DNA from: Asparagopsis taxiformis
Taxonomy: Eukaryota > Rhodophyta > Florideophyceae > Bonnemaisoniales > Bonnemaisoniaceae
Assembly: GCA_030407315.1 (NCBI GenBank)
Contig: JALQPE010002746.1
Span: 1-64,000, forward strand
Reading direction: 5' to 3'
Length of the DNA: 64,000 nt
This document shows, piece by piece, positions 32,101 to 43,012 of this stretch. Position 1 is the first letter of the stretch; each line of letters starts with the position of its first letter. Both the position numbers and the translations under genes were made by a program. The notes beneath the pieces were generated by a model that saw only the letters and a list, made by a program, of their open reading frames with translations, did not search any database and was not told the DNA's origin.

Positions 32101-33381
32101 AGACTCGGTAGCGAGGTGAGCAGTAGAGCAAACGAATCCAAAAGATTCACGCTGCTTTCGTGATGGCGCTAAGCCAGTAATCCACATTAAGTGGGAGGGT
32201 GCTCTCGCCCTGGGTGTATCGATGGAGCAAGGGACGTAAAATTTAGAGCCACGAAGTTGGTGAGAGCGTTGTCTCAAGAGGAGGGAATCTCGAACTGAGA
32301 TAAACGGCAAGCCCGCGATGTGCTGTGTCAATGGGGTCGTAAGTCCCAATAACTTTACGATACTTTTTCAGGCTAGGCGCCCTCCGCTAGTCAGAGGGGC
32401 TTAAGTGATAGTAGTTAGTATAAACAGAGCTGCGCTACTGGCTAGTGATTAGGGTGTGCATGCGAGCTGCATAAACCCAAGTGGTTGTCTGATAGTATTG
32501 GTTGTAGCCGGATCGGCAGGTGCAAGATCATAGCATAGAACACAGGTAGTGAAATACACGTTACTAGTTTACAGTGTAAAGGCGCTCGGCCAAAATAAAT
32601 TTCCCCGTGTGGGTCAGTCGTAGAGGACCCGAAGTCCGGTAAGCACTCAGCTCACCCGTAAGGTAGTTACGGCTAGGGAGGGCCCCACATGTGTGCCTCG
32701 TGGGCAGCTGGACGGTTTACCTGACTGGCAAGTCCCGGGCAGAGACTTGGCCAATCATGTGGCAGCACGTGCCAATGCGGGGCAAGCCCAAAATACCTAC
32801 TACAGATAGTAGGCTGTAGGCCACGGGGGGGGCGGTTTCGGAAGGCCACAGCCGATTAGCCAGTATCGCGACAATGCCACAGGCTTGCGCAGGAGTGGGC
32901 GGTCGTAGGCCGAAGTCCGGTAGGGTTGGAAAAAACGAAACGAAATATGGAAACGAACGTAGCAAAAGAAACAAATGGGAGAAAGAAACGAAAAAAGGGT
33001 GAAAAGAGGAATGAGAACTTCCGCAGTCACCGCACTGATGAACCAACGGTTGTTATCAGGGTCCGGAAGCGCCCCAAGCGGAATGAGCCACGGTCACAGA
33101 CGAAGTGCAATCTGCAGAAAAGGTAGGTACCAATGTAGCAGCCAACTTCCGGGTACTACAAAACCCCAAGGGTCGAAAAATACCCTTGGTATAAATATGG
33201 CTGCTGGAGTCTTCCCTGGCCGACGAAGACCCCAAAAAATCCTAAAATACAAATAAATAGCTAAACTAAAATAAATTACAATGTTTTGAATAGATAATTT
33301 GCTGTGGACAGACTGTCAGTTAGATCCCGCTGAATATATCTAGAACAAATCCAAAGTGCCACACGTGTAAGGTGTGTTGCA
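29056..33381. mobile_element. Nested element with long inverted arms around a gag-like gene
   Basis: 29056-29942 is the reverse complement of 33381-31750, except that the right arm has about 735 extra bases (about 32065-32800). The outermost bases are GCAACACACC ... GGTGTGTTGC. The arms carry a TATAAATATGG-type sequence beside the inverted repeat CCAAGGGTATTTTTCGACCCTTGG, as LTR promoters might. Between the arms lies a gag-like frame in plus orientation. The layout fits two opposite LTR-bearing copies that recombined, or an LTR-like sequence duplicated in inverted orientation. No target duplication is clear. Confidence 0.65.
30205..31551 (+). pseudogene. Gag-like protein, one frame with two in-frame stops
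   Basis: One reading frame from ATG 30205 to 31551 (about 448 codons) is interrupted only by TGA at 30826 and TAA at 31312. The first part is a coiled-coil-rich region (about residues 50-180). The second part resembles a retrotransposon capsid: VQDFIKRMDITLQEH, DPILVLDFLARFVRET, then SWSEAVQ-like and TVVARYRE-like segments. No zinc knuckle or pol follows. The frame is otherwise intact, so decay came by point changes to stop codons rather than by indels. Confidence 0.65.
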
Positions 33382-33420
33382 CTACACTCGTATATAGCGT
33401 AGGAGAAATTCATGATTGCT

Positions 33421-33995
33421 GAACACATAAGTTCTGATTACGTTGAGAAGTCATTTTATTGTGCTACTGAACAGCTTCCTATTGGTGAGAAGTCGAAGCT
33501 TAGATTTGATAAGCTTTAGCCGATAATTGATATTGTCCACCGACATGTATGTGGACATTCGTCTCACAAGGACACCAAGACTCTCTTAGATCAGAATGGA
33601 ATATGGAATGAATACACAAAGAAATAACTTGCTCAGAATATCGAAACGTGTAAGAGCTGCAAGCACACGAGCGAGCCTACAGGCATGAGAATAATCTCAC
33701 CGAGCTCCATGTCACGAGAGTTCAAAGAGCTCGTCTATGCTGACCATCTATTCATTGATCGTGCCTGTATCTTCCATGCCATAGATTCAGCCTCCCGTTA
33801 CTCTATTGTAACACTTGTCACTGATACTTCGATACTACAGGCTGTTACCGCCTTTGAAGCGCATTGGGTGTCGTCATTCTGGGCACCTACGAAAGTTCTG
33901 TTCGATCCTGGATTCAAAGGCATTGAACTTACAAAATACTTGCAAGATGTAGGAATAGCCAGAATGGCGGTCGCTAAGGGAGTTCTAGAATTGCG
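33421..33995 (+). pseudogene. Copia integrase fragment
   Basis: One frame with in-frame stops. HRHVCGHSSHKDT ... CKSCKH is the HHCC zinc-binding domain. It is followed by YADHLFIDRACIFHAID with the first catalytic Asp and by WAPTKVLFDPGFKGIE with the second. The domain is cut at about 33995 by repeat B, before the catalytic Glu. Confidence 0.8.
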
Positions 33996-34007
33996 CGCCG
34001 GGTCAAG

Positions 34008-34753
34008 GCGAAGTGAACCGGATCGCGCGGTCGAACTTGCGTTTCGCGCGTCGCTCGGTCGTGGTGGCGGCCAGGTGGTACAACGGCGGAACGCGCAGAG
34101 ATCGATCGCAACACGGGATTCGCAGGCCGGCGCAAGCCGTGATCTCAGGGTAAGGTCACCGAGTAAACTTGAGCGCAACACGATCCACGCAGGGGTCGTA
34201 AATCCCTGGCCTAGTGGTGTGCGACGCAACGCGCAGTATCGCGGTTCGACGCAGGTCGACGGTCGGTGTTCGCGGGTGCGCACACGTACGTCGGCGATCG
34301 TGAACAATCCGCACGCAACGTTGTAACGCAATCGGTCCTCGCGACGCGCTAGAAGCTTAACTCGTAGCTGCGAAAGTGCTAACTGTTTTTTGGTAAGGTG
34401 CGAAGCAGGGCGGCCATTAGTAGCTAACTATTCAGGACAGACTGTCCTTACACGGCCGGCCGGGGGCCGCGCGCTCGCACGCAAAAGGGGAATATTTGGG
34501 AAAAAGACTTTCGTAATAAAAAACCTAAAAAAGGGGAAATAAAGGGAAATTCGTAGAAATCGCTACACGAGGTGCCGGGATCGCGGTTTCGTGGCAACGT
34601 TCGCGCGAACGCGTTCGCACAGACGCGCCGTGACACGTAATTGAATCGCAACATGTACGCTCGCTTACTAGCTAACTAACAGCGGATGCATGCGGACTCA
34701 ACTCGACGCAATCGCTACGAACCGCGCGCGCGCTCGCAACATAAATTGCGTCA
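34008..34753 (+). repeat. Dispersed repeat B, copy 1
   Basis: CG-rich, about 745 bp, inserted in copia. A second copy in the same orientation is at 50161-50861, and a diverged third copy at about 44840-45110. Its ends are GAAGTGAACCGGATCGCG and CATAAATTGC. TGGCCTAGTGG and a GGTTCGACGC box about 33 bp later resemble tRNA-type A and B boxes only loosely. Class unknown. Confidence 0.7.
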
Positions 34754-34788
34754 CAGATTGTTCTATTGGCTGTTATTAACAGCCTCTC

Positions 34789-35028
34789 ATGGACTTGCAA
34801 ATGCGGACGCCGAAGTGCAAGGATCGCAGTGATCAGTTCCTATTTGATATTGGATTCGTACAACTTGCATACATCCCCCAGCTCTTCTACTTCGCAACTG
34901 AGACTAGCCTGAGAATGGTTGCCATCAAGGTCGTAGATGATTTCTATTTGCCGGTGTTCGCCCTGACCTTTAGCTATTCGCTGAACAAGCAGAAAAGAGG
35001 TACGATCTGAGTGGTATTGTGTACAGTC
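34789..35028 (+). pseudogene. Copia reverse transcriptase fragment
   Basis: Contains FVQLAYIPQLFYFATE and the active-site box KVVDDFYL (in place of Y-V-D-D). Upstream RT domains are gone. The 259-bp repeat cuts it at 35029. Confidence 0.7.
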
Positions 35029-35287
35029 CCCTATAAGAAAAGGAATATGTACCCCTGATATGCTTTAGATGAACCAATGATGTACGTGATATCTCTACTG
35101 TACCCAAGAGATACTTCGCTGATGTCCGGGAGATGAGCGTATGGACATCTCCCGTCCATCATTAGTGTATCGCTATGCGGCCATCAGCTGAAGAGCAAAT
35201 GTTCCTTATTCGTACATCAGAGGAACACCATGCATGTCATAGGTTCATCATGCGGCCATCTTTCGTACATATTTAAGGCTTACTGGG
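35029..35287 (+). repeat. 259-bp dispersed repeat, copy 1
   Basis: Over 95% alike by eye to 52936-53194, from CCCTATAAG to CTTACTGG. Here it interrupts copia RT, so it inserted later than the copia element. Several GTACATC/GATGTAC motifs; no coding capacity. Confidence 0.85.
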
Positions 35288-36178
35288 GTCTAGGATTATT
35301 CAAGTTCTTTGGACTTGATATACAAAACGACGAACATAATATTATAACATTATCCGGAGATGAAAAGCTAAATTCTTGGTCATCATGTTATTAACCGCCA
35401 GAGAAGGAAACAGCAGGATGACAACCTCAATGCAATAGAACTTACAGCCTTCCGATCTATGAATGGCTATATTGGTTGGCTCGGGGCAACTGCAAGTCTC
35501 CTTTTTTCCTTTGCCTACAGTTATCTCCAGAAAAAAGGTTCGAAACTTACCGTACATAACCTCATATCCCAAAATAACATGCTCTGTGTCTTGAAAAAGT
35601 TTGGCAGTCTAATCAAGTACAAAACTCCTGCCACTGGCTCTAGAGTTGGGTTCTCAGTTGTTGTATTCACGGACACCAGTATCCCAGCCGAATCAGGACA
35701 ACTTAGATTTGCTGCTAGACTGCTATTTGGTGCTCTTTCTGAAGGCAATACCATAAACCTTATTCACTGGCCTTCTGCAAAATCTACACCCCCAATTCGC
35801 TCTACAGCTGCTGCAGAAACTTAGGTAGCTGGAATTGACGAAGGGAAGATAGTTGTCAAAGACTTTGAAAAACTACTGCACATGAATATCGATTTGATAA
35901 TTTGCGTGGACTCAAAAGATTTATTCGATACCATCTCAACCTGTCATAGTGCTAATGACAAAAGCATTAGAGGTGATATTTCAGTCATTCGGTACGAGTT
36001 TGAGACCCAGAATATCAGCAAAATGATTTGGATACCTGGCAAGTGCAATTTGAGTGATCCACTCACTAAGTGGAATAGTACTCTTGCGTTACCACTAGAA
36101 CTACTCTTGTTCTCTGCTGAGATTCCATCCTCCTTCCCTGAAGCCCAGACTCGCAGTTCACAAGCCTCACCAGGATAG
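35288..36178 (+). pseudogene. Copia RT end and RNase H domain
   Basis: FKFFGLDIQND (35304 on) is the conserved block just after the copia RT active site. After one frame change, RNase H follows: VVVFTDTSIPAESGQ, STAAAET (with the Glu), ICVDSKDLFDTIS, PGKCNLSDPLTKW. One in-frame TAG at 35822 separates two open pieces. A purine tract (GAAAAAGGGTGGA, 36194-36206) precedes the 3' LTR. Confidence 0.85.
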
Positions 36179-36206
36179 TGTTTGCGAGCCACTGAAAAAG
36201 GGTGGA

Positions 36207-36590
36207 TATGAAAGTAATGAACTGCTCTCCGTTTCATGTTTATCCGTGATTGGACCAGAACATGATTCTTTCTATCAGTTTCATCTTTTGTTCATTGCTT
36301 GTCCATATTGAGTGTCAGCAGAAACAGATTGACACGTAATATATGTTAGGTTGCAGAAATGCGATCTATGCGTTGTTACTGTGGCTGCCCAGGAAGCCAC
36401 CCAAAATGTTAGATATAAATACGCAGCTTAGCTTAGTAAAAGCCGGTGGAACGATTGAGCAGAGACGACACCATTCTGCACTGTTCCGTGCAGCAGTGTC
36501 CTTGAAAGATACCTCGACAAGCCAACACTGTCATTTCTCTGCTATCGATTCAACTAAAAGTTACAGCGAACTGCTACCTATTGCTTGAAA
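36207..36590 (+). repeat. Copia 3' LTR
   Basis: 384 bp, partner of 27422-27805, followed by the duplication GGAAT at 36591-36595. Confidence 0.85.
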
Positions 36591-36599
36591 GGAATCAAA

Positions 36600-37430
36600 T
36601 CTGTGGAGAATTAGGAGGCTTTGCAAGCAGAAGTCGAAACAATGAAGGAATTTGATGGGAGTTGGCAATCCAATAGCGAAGAAGGTCGGGGTTATCTGGG
36701 TTCTCTTCGGCTTCCGCTCTGCCTCTGGCTCTCACCCCGCGCACGACCGAGTCGGATTATTTATACTGATTCTACCTGGCTATCTATTGTGCCACGGTTT
36801 GGGAGCAATGTATTTCTATGATCCACATGCTGCCATCATGGCGACACATGCATGGTTGATTACATAATGTGCCTGCATCTTGCAGACAGAAATATGACCT
36901 GTATTCACATCATTGGTAGAAACGCATCGTCATGTATAAAAGTACCGAGATATGATCTCGTTGCTCTTTGTGCCACAGGCATTGCGTAGTTCCATAAACT
37001 GCCATACGTAATGTATTACGCCATCGGGTGTATCCCCGTGTACTTGAGTGTATGTGAAAGAGGCACATAGCAGCAGAAGTGAGCTGACCATCTGGATATA
37101 GCTGCACTAATTTTCACAAAAGCGTACGGATAGAAACATGAACCAGACCGCGATCCATCACAATCGCGGACATGGAGACTGGTAACTATAAGTGATGGTG
37201 ATAGATCGGGGGGTAATACCCGCCTACAATTTTTTGACTGGAATGTTAGGTTGTACACAATCTCCAGACCGGTTCAGAAAATACCGTCATCTTAGGGCTT
37301 ATCCAGTGTTGGTCATATAATCGATAATGTCACTACAGGACTTTGAAAGCATGCAAAAATGGGTAGAGGAATCATAAATTGAGCACCAGTTGACATCAGC
37401 AATCCTGCCAGCATATGAAAATGCGCTTTA
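36600..37430. other. Gene-free stretch
   Basis: Short frames only; no family or repeat recognised. Confidence 0.3.
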
Positions 37431-37439
37431 ACGGACAAA

Positions 37440-37945
37440 CGAAGAATCATGTATGACCGTTTGTCGCAAAAATGACTTCCTACCACCTGAGATACTGAAA
37501 TAGACTAGAATGGACGAAACGGTTCCAAATTCAGGACTTTAGTGACTGGTAGAATGTTTCGAATGTAGTCAAGCGTAGCAACATGTCTAGACTGTAGAAG
37601 GATGATTAACAACGAACAAAATACTAGCACAACCAACTAAACATAGCAATTCTGCTAAAAATCTGGAGACAGAGCGGCTAAAGTTGCAACCCGAAGACTA
37701 CCCATCTGTAGATCCTGGAAGCGCGCCGCGCAAGCCGATGCATCACACTGAATAACACCATGGGAATCAGTAACCCCATTGACGAGCCAGCCGAACCTCA
37801 GATTCTGAGGCCCGCAGTAGCCGCAATTTGATAAGCGTTCAGAACGCTTATCAATTTGTGGCTACTGCGCATCTCGAGCCGACTACTCCTCGCCTGACCC
37901 TTGGCGGAACTGTAACGGAGAGAGATACACTATCACTTCACTAAA
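37440..37945 (+). repeat. Dispersed repeat C, copy 1
   Basis: Aligns with 44125-44575 in the same orientation, over the segments TAGCAATTCTGCTAA and CAACCCGAAGACTACC and the end GTAACGGAGAGAGATACAC. Relative to the other copy it carries a 40-nt insertion at 37802-37841 made of inverted flank sequence. Possibly the degraded leader of a retroelement. Confidence 0.75.
37796..37869. repeat. Double palindrome 2 (~39-nt inverted middle)
   Basis: CCTCAGA is followed after one base by TCTGAGG. About 27 nt from 37813 are the near-exact reverse complement of 37842-37869. The paralogous locus at 44461-44492 lacks the middle and reads straight from CCTCG into GAACGC, which shows that the extra 40 nt were inserted here. 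Confidence 0.85.
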
Positions 37946-39118
37946 ATACTTTAATTCTGGAGTTTTGACACTGACGATATCAGGCGACCGATCCGGATCA
38001 ATGTACCTAGCTGTAAGGTCCGTGTCGCGGCAATCTACAGAAATTCGCTCTACCCGCCGTCCGGGAGAGCCGGCCGTCGGTGAGTCGCTCGCATATGTAG
38101 GTTTCTAGATCTACCCGCCATCCCCTTTACCCCTCTACTTTCCATGGTAGAAGAGATTATGGAATTATATAGTAAATAACGCGGTTGAGCGCAGAGGTTG
38201 CGTCGCTGCTACTCTTCCATTGTCTATAAAATTTCCAAGCTTTCCACGCCTCCCTGGCGCAGTTACACGCTCCCCTTTCCCATTACCTGTCCCACACACG
38301 CACCCGCTCGTCCATCGCTCGCTCGTTCTACCTCGCTCGCAGACTACGCTAACCATTGCTAGCATTTTATATGGAGTGTGAAAACTGACCCGGTACGTTT
38401 ACCATGCGTTGCTTTCGGGTAACAGACGGCGGCTTGGACCGCCGTCCGATAGAGACCTCTCGCAGAAAGGCAGTGCTTACGACAGTAAAAATCTCCGCGT
38501 GTACCACCCAGGCAGTCTTCGAGCCGCCCACGTGTACAAATTGGAGAGTACCAGCAATGCTATCAGCTATAACTAGGCTCTGTATATGCCTGTCGGATGA
38601 CCATACATAATACAGCTAGGGGTGGGCACAGTCCAATGAGGACTAGGTCCCGAACTGGTCCGACAGGTGACATCCATGTCCCGAAAAGTGGCAAGACTGT
38701 TCAGGTCGGTTCATGTTGAGCCTAAACTGTTCTTAACAGGTTTTTATGCTGTAGAGAAGCAAATTCTCTGGTCTGTTCTCATCCCGCATATAGTGGTTCA
38801 GTCCACTTAAAAAATCCATCACACGGTCCAGTTCAGATCTTTTGCTGTTCAACCGGTCAGAACCGATCGGACCGAAGAAAGAAACATTTTTAAGCACAAA
38901 ATTTTCACATTGACAATTTATCGAGATAAAAATTCAAAAAGCTTCAACATACATTTCAAATTTGACTACTGCACAGAATACCGGGGTTTGCGATTGTGCT
39001 ATGAAAATAAACCTACCCCAAACTCGATAAGCCGCATATCTGAACACGGACAGGTGCGCAACTATCATCTTCTTCCTGGGAATCCTAGTAGGAGGAAGAA
39101 GCTGATGAAACTCGGGGA
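37946..39118. other. Stretch without recognised genes
   Basis: Nothing supported. 38630-38900 has many short CGGT/ACCG-like and GGTC/GACC words but no clear unit. Confidence 0.3.
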
Positions 39119-40103
39119 ATGAATGGATCGCAACAATCCAGTGGTCCAGCAGATAGTTTACGGGTCCAAAAAAGTTCAAAAGTGAAGTTTAGGAATACTT
39201 CATCCAGGTTGAGTGAGAGGGTCAGATCCACAACAAATGCGTCCTTTTCCAGAACAAGTTCTCTATTTCAACAGGTGTCACCTCACTTAATCGACAAGAG
39301 GGGGGCCACATGGATTCCTCCTCGACAATCGACAATGTACATTTTATGGTGATGGATAGCTCCGATCTGGATACATCACGTCTCGATCAAAGGTAAATGA
39401 GCGACTCACGAGAAATTTGTGCAGATGGATCATTACTTCCTGACTACCTTTCTCTATAGTGGAAAATAATGATTTTATTGCTTTCACTTGGCAACTTGAC
39501 AGTGCGTACGTCGTGCCTTCCCGAAGGAAGATCCACCGAAGAATCTCCGACGAATTCAATGAGGGAAAGGTTATTTTGAAATCTTTGTTTCAAAAGGCAC
39601 CTGGAACTGTCTCTTTGACTGCTGACTCATGGTATTCCAGAGTATACAGAGGATATATCTGTATTACAGTGCTCTTTATCGATAGAAACTGGTAATTGCA
39701 GAGTTATGTGCTGGACTGTCGTAGATTCTACACACCACCCAGTGGAGTAGCAGCCTCTGCTTTCTTTCTAGAAGTACTAGAAGACTTCAAGATATGTCAG
39801 AAGACGCGATCGCGTCTTCTGACATATCCGTTATCGGCCATAATTGCTCGAGCAATTATGGCCGATAACGGTTCAGATATAGTCTCTGGAGTTGCGAAAC
39901 TGCAGGAAAACATTCGAAATAATTATCCTAGCCACGATGCGAACAGAATTATGCATAGTCGATGTGTTACCCATATCAAGAACTTGGCAGAGAACCATTC
40001 CCTTTCTCTCATTCTTGACCCAGTTTCTTCAGTTCGTAATCCAGTTCTTTCAATGAGATCTTCAGTTAAGAGAAGGGATATATTTGAGAAAATGGCAAGC
40101 TAA
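39119..40103 (+). pseudogene. hAT-family transposase remnant
   Basis: The frame of 39459-40103 shows the hAT catalytic core: PSRRKIHRRI, SLTADSWYSRVYRGYICITVLFI (first catalytic Asp), then EDFKIC ... IMADNGSDIVSG (the DN block) and RCVTHIKNLAE. One in-frame TAA (39693) splits it, and a 14-codon insertion (39810-39849, part of a double palindrome) separates EDFKICQKTR from AIMADNG. The C-terminal dimerisation region is missing: homology ends near 40103, just before a GC-rich block. The zinc-finger N-terminus is not identifiable upstream of 39459. Confidence 0.8.
39792..39871. repeat. Double palindrome 3 inside the hAT gene (40-nt inverted middle)
   Basis: 39792-39809 is directly followed by its exact reverse complement (39810-39827). 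39828-39849 is then directly followed by its own (39850-39871). The middle 40 nt are thus the inverted copies of both flanks, abutting at 39827/39828. Removing them with a shared GA restores the normal hAT spacing in frame. Confidence 0.95.
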
Positions 40104-40189
40104 ATGAACCAGGACATGAAAGTGCCAAGCGTTGACGTTGAAACTTGATGGTCATATACACTTGTGAATGCAAGGAAGCCTTCAATGCT

Positions 40190-41092
40190 GTGGGACTTGT
40201 CCCGTGCTGCCTGGCGAAAGGGCGCTTGGAGAAGAGTCGCGTGGGAGTGACGCTCGCGAGCGTGAGTGGTGTTCGGCAAAGAATCAGACACGAAGAGTCG
40301 CCACGCTTGTCTGTTAGCAGCGGTGACGTGGCAGAGTAATTTTCGCCCAAGGGCGAATTGGCGCGTGCCGCCTTTCGTTGGCACGGGGCCAAATTGCCTG
40401 TGCTGGGCCCTTTCGCGGGAGTGTAACGTGTATTAGAGTAGCGGCGCCTAGTTGCACACGTGTGCGCGCGGGCTCGGCCCGCGCGTTACAGCTCTGCACG
40501 TGTACACTACCTCAGGCCATTTCCTATAGTATACAGGTAGCAACGCAGCAGTTAACTCTAACTACCCACGGGCTGCATAAAGACCCCACAAGGTCCGTCG
40601 ACCGCCAGACCAGGACAATCGGTCCTGGACCGGTCCGGGCAGCCTCGTTGACTATTTAAGGTCACTTGGCTGGCCACTAGACTACAATAAAGTCAGATCG
40701 TTCCGGTTCAAAATCCTTCGACCGAGGTCATTTACCTAACAACTAAGCGACGGCGGCAATTCATTCTCAGGATACCAACCGCTCCGTTTCGGTCTCCAAT
40801 TAGGGATAGCTCGCAAATTCCCAATTGTCCGCCGCGAGACTCCTCCGGCGGGAGTGCATGTGGATTGCCCTAAGGCATTTCGTCTCCGCGGTAGTGGACC
40901 ACCTTCCCGCTTCTTTTAACGCCAACAGGCGGCCGGGAGAGGCCTTCCACCCACTGGGACAAGGCTACCGGCTGGGAGCGCTGTCGGTTATGCACACCAA
41001 CCGGTCAACCGATCCAACGCCCGTGGGCTTCGCGATCGGTCTCTGCCGCAGCCGCCGGCGGTATCACAGTTGCGGAATCCGCTCCACTGCTG
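40190..41092 (+). mobile_element. GC-rich LTR-like block
   Basis: GC content rises sharply on both sides. It contains a long GC hairpin (CGCGCGGGC ... GCCCGCGCG, about 40466-40486), a TATTTAAGG box near 40652 and AATAAAGT near 40686, the order expected of an LTR promoter and poly(A) signal. Open frames downstream (40825-41124) match nothing I know. No second LTR is present in the window, so this may be a solo LTR plus leader. Confidence 0.35.
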
Positions 41093-41720
41093 CGTTGAAA
41101 AAGGGACCTAAGACAGTATGGTGAGACAGTAAAATTTACTGTCTGAGGCAGTACTGGACGGTAGTGAGAAAGTAAAAATTAATGACACAGTTATAGGCAG
41201 TGTTTAGCACTGTCTGGCAGCCAGTACGAAACACTGTCTCAGACAGTAAAAAACACTGTCAGCAGACATTGTCTGAGGCAGTGGATGGAGACAGAAAAAA
41301 GTAATGAATAATTCAATAGTTGAATATGATGTAATCTACTGTACTGTATAGTGTTGGCGGAGGCAACACGGCCGAATAGTGAAATACGTTGCCTGAGGCA
41401 TCACATGGAACCAGCAAGCCGCTCTGTCCCAGATAGGATGATCAGACAGTGCGTGGCACTGCGGTAGACAGAAACTGGATACAGAACATCACACTGCATG
41501 CAGCAGTGATTTGTACTGTCTCACCGCAGCTCCGGGAACAGAAAATTGTATTGTTTTCTAGCATAGCTGAAGGCAGCACCTGGAGACAGTAATTTTCACT
41601 GTCCTGGGAAGCAACTGGAGACAGTAATTTCCGCTGTCCTGTGCAGCATTAGGAGATAGTAAAAGTAGTGTCCTGATATAGTAAAATTAAGCGTCTGGGA
41701 GTGGCGGATGAGATAGAGCG
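41093..41720 (+). repeat. Degenerate GACAGT repeat (repeat D, copy 1)
   Basis: Words such as AGACAGTAAAATTTACTGTCTGAGGCAGT and variants recur irregularly for over 500 bp. Half of them are inverted, so the strand can fold into many ACAGT/ACTGT hairpins. 41093-41405 aligns with 45113-45370 and 45661-45740. Confidence 0.75.
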
Positions 41721-42330
41721 TCACGCTCTCGTGGGCAGCTTTTTGGGGTAGAGGGAGGCAGTTCTGGTGTTGTGAGGATGGGGCATGGACGGTATTTACG
41801 TGGGAACGGACACAATAATAATGCTAGGAATTTTTATTTCGTAGTGAATAATGAGCTAGCGAGAGGTACAAGCGGTAGGATAGGTAGCAATCTAGGAGGG
41901 TGCAATATGTGAAGCTCTACTCTGGATTTGTTTATTTGCGCATGCTACATTGAGAGTAAACTATCCCTATTTTAAAACTGCTTGTACTATGGCTAACACT
42001 ATTCTGACAAGTAAAACTAAAACTACTAGAAAAGTCTACAAATACATCAAATGATTGAGCTGCATGAATGAAATAGGAAAGAAAGAGAAGAAGAGAAAAA
42101 TGATGTAGGGAAAGGAAAAAGTTAGTGACGTTGAATTGGAGTGGGAAATTGATGGCCAGTAGGATATTAATGTTTATGAATATTAATTGATATTGGACAG
42201 CATTTTCATCGATAAAGGTTTCTTTACAACAGGAACTATGATTAAAGTCTGCAAAATGGAAGATAACGAACAAGATGAGTTTTACTTCATCGATAGGTAT
42301 CATCGCATAGCTGCTCTGCAACTGTGTGAA
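41721..42330. other. AT-rich stretch, no gene supported
   Basis: A minus-strand frame (41932-42615) is Phe/Ser/Leu-rich and overlaps repeat E; I regard it as chance. Confidence 0.3.
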
Positions 42331-43012
42331 GCAGGTAGAAAATCCGCTGGTGCGGCAAAACCACCCGAAAGGTGTCCCGAGCCTCAGTAGAGGAAGTGGT
42401 AGAGCAGATGAAACTTTATCGTACCCAGCAGGTAGTCTCGTATGAGAGAAGGTATCGCTACCCGGAAGGGGTTTTGAGATTATAGTGCTCACGCGAGGTG
42501 CGTATGAATGGAGCGAGTGACGTAATTCGTCGAGCTGTTGGCTGACCCTAAGGTCGTCCCTGAGAGGGTTAAACGTTACGTATGCGAACACTGTTCCAAT
42601 GGGTCGTGATTCCACTTGAGTTTACGTTTCTCTAGAAACCGAGCCTACTGTCTATTCCAGTGGCGTATTTATTCTAAGTCTTCTGTAAGCTAGAGTTAGT
42701 GGTTAGGAATAAATATCCAGTTAGTTGACCAACCAGAGCCCAATTAACGGTACTCGCCTAACCGCGAGGTCATTGCCAGTTAGGCTTACTTTGTAATGTA
42801 CAGCTGATCAGCTTAAGTTAAACTTTGCCCCTTGTGGGGTCTTGGCCGGGGCCGATGGGCCCGAGTGGGGTATTTACCGCCTTGCGCTTGTCCCAATTAC
42901 AGGAAACATGCCCAGTTGGCCGGTGCCTCGTGACTGACACATCCCGTAAGTGGGTACCCAATAGGGAGGCGACACGGCTCAGTCTGGGAGGACCGCCAGG
43001 CGGTAAGACAAT
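42331..43012 (-). repeat. Dispersed repeat E, copy 1 (inverted to 51501-52184)
   Basis: 682 bp that match the reverse complement of 51501-52184 (684 bp) over their full length with scattered changes. In the 51.5-kb orientation it has a TATAAATATGCC box (near 51840) and a GC-rich 5' part, like an LTR, but no associated coding region is seen. Confidence 0.8.

Larger units (their letters stand above)
27422..36590 (+). mobile_element. Outer Ty1/copia retrotransposon with nested insertions
   Basis: Two LTRs of exactly 384 bp (27422-27805 and 36207-36590) are flanked by the 5-bp duplication GGAAT (27417-27421 and 36591-36595). Inside, in plus orientation and in copia order, lie gag, protease, integrase, reverse transcriptase and RNase H remnants. 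They are broken by a large inverted-arm element (29056-33381), repeat B (34008-34753) and a 259-bp repeat (35029-35287). Part of integrase and most of reverse transcriptase are lost. The LTRs differ at many positions, so this is an old insertion. Confidence 0.85.

Noticed and set aside
34200..34260. tRNA-like A and B boxes in repeat B (possible SINE)
   Set aside because: Only partial matches; the second copy has lost the B-box-like part and no cloverleaf can be drawn.
40466..40486. Strong GC hairpin as another double palindrome
   Set aside because: Single hairpin with a 3-nt loop and no second abutting palindrome; does not fit the 40-nt pattern.
41932..42615. 227-codon Phe/Ser/Leu-rich minus-strand frame
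   Set aside because: Overlaps dispersed repeat E and AT-rich sequence; no domain pattern.
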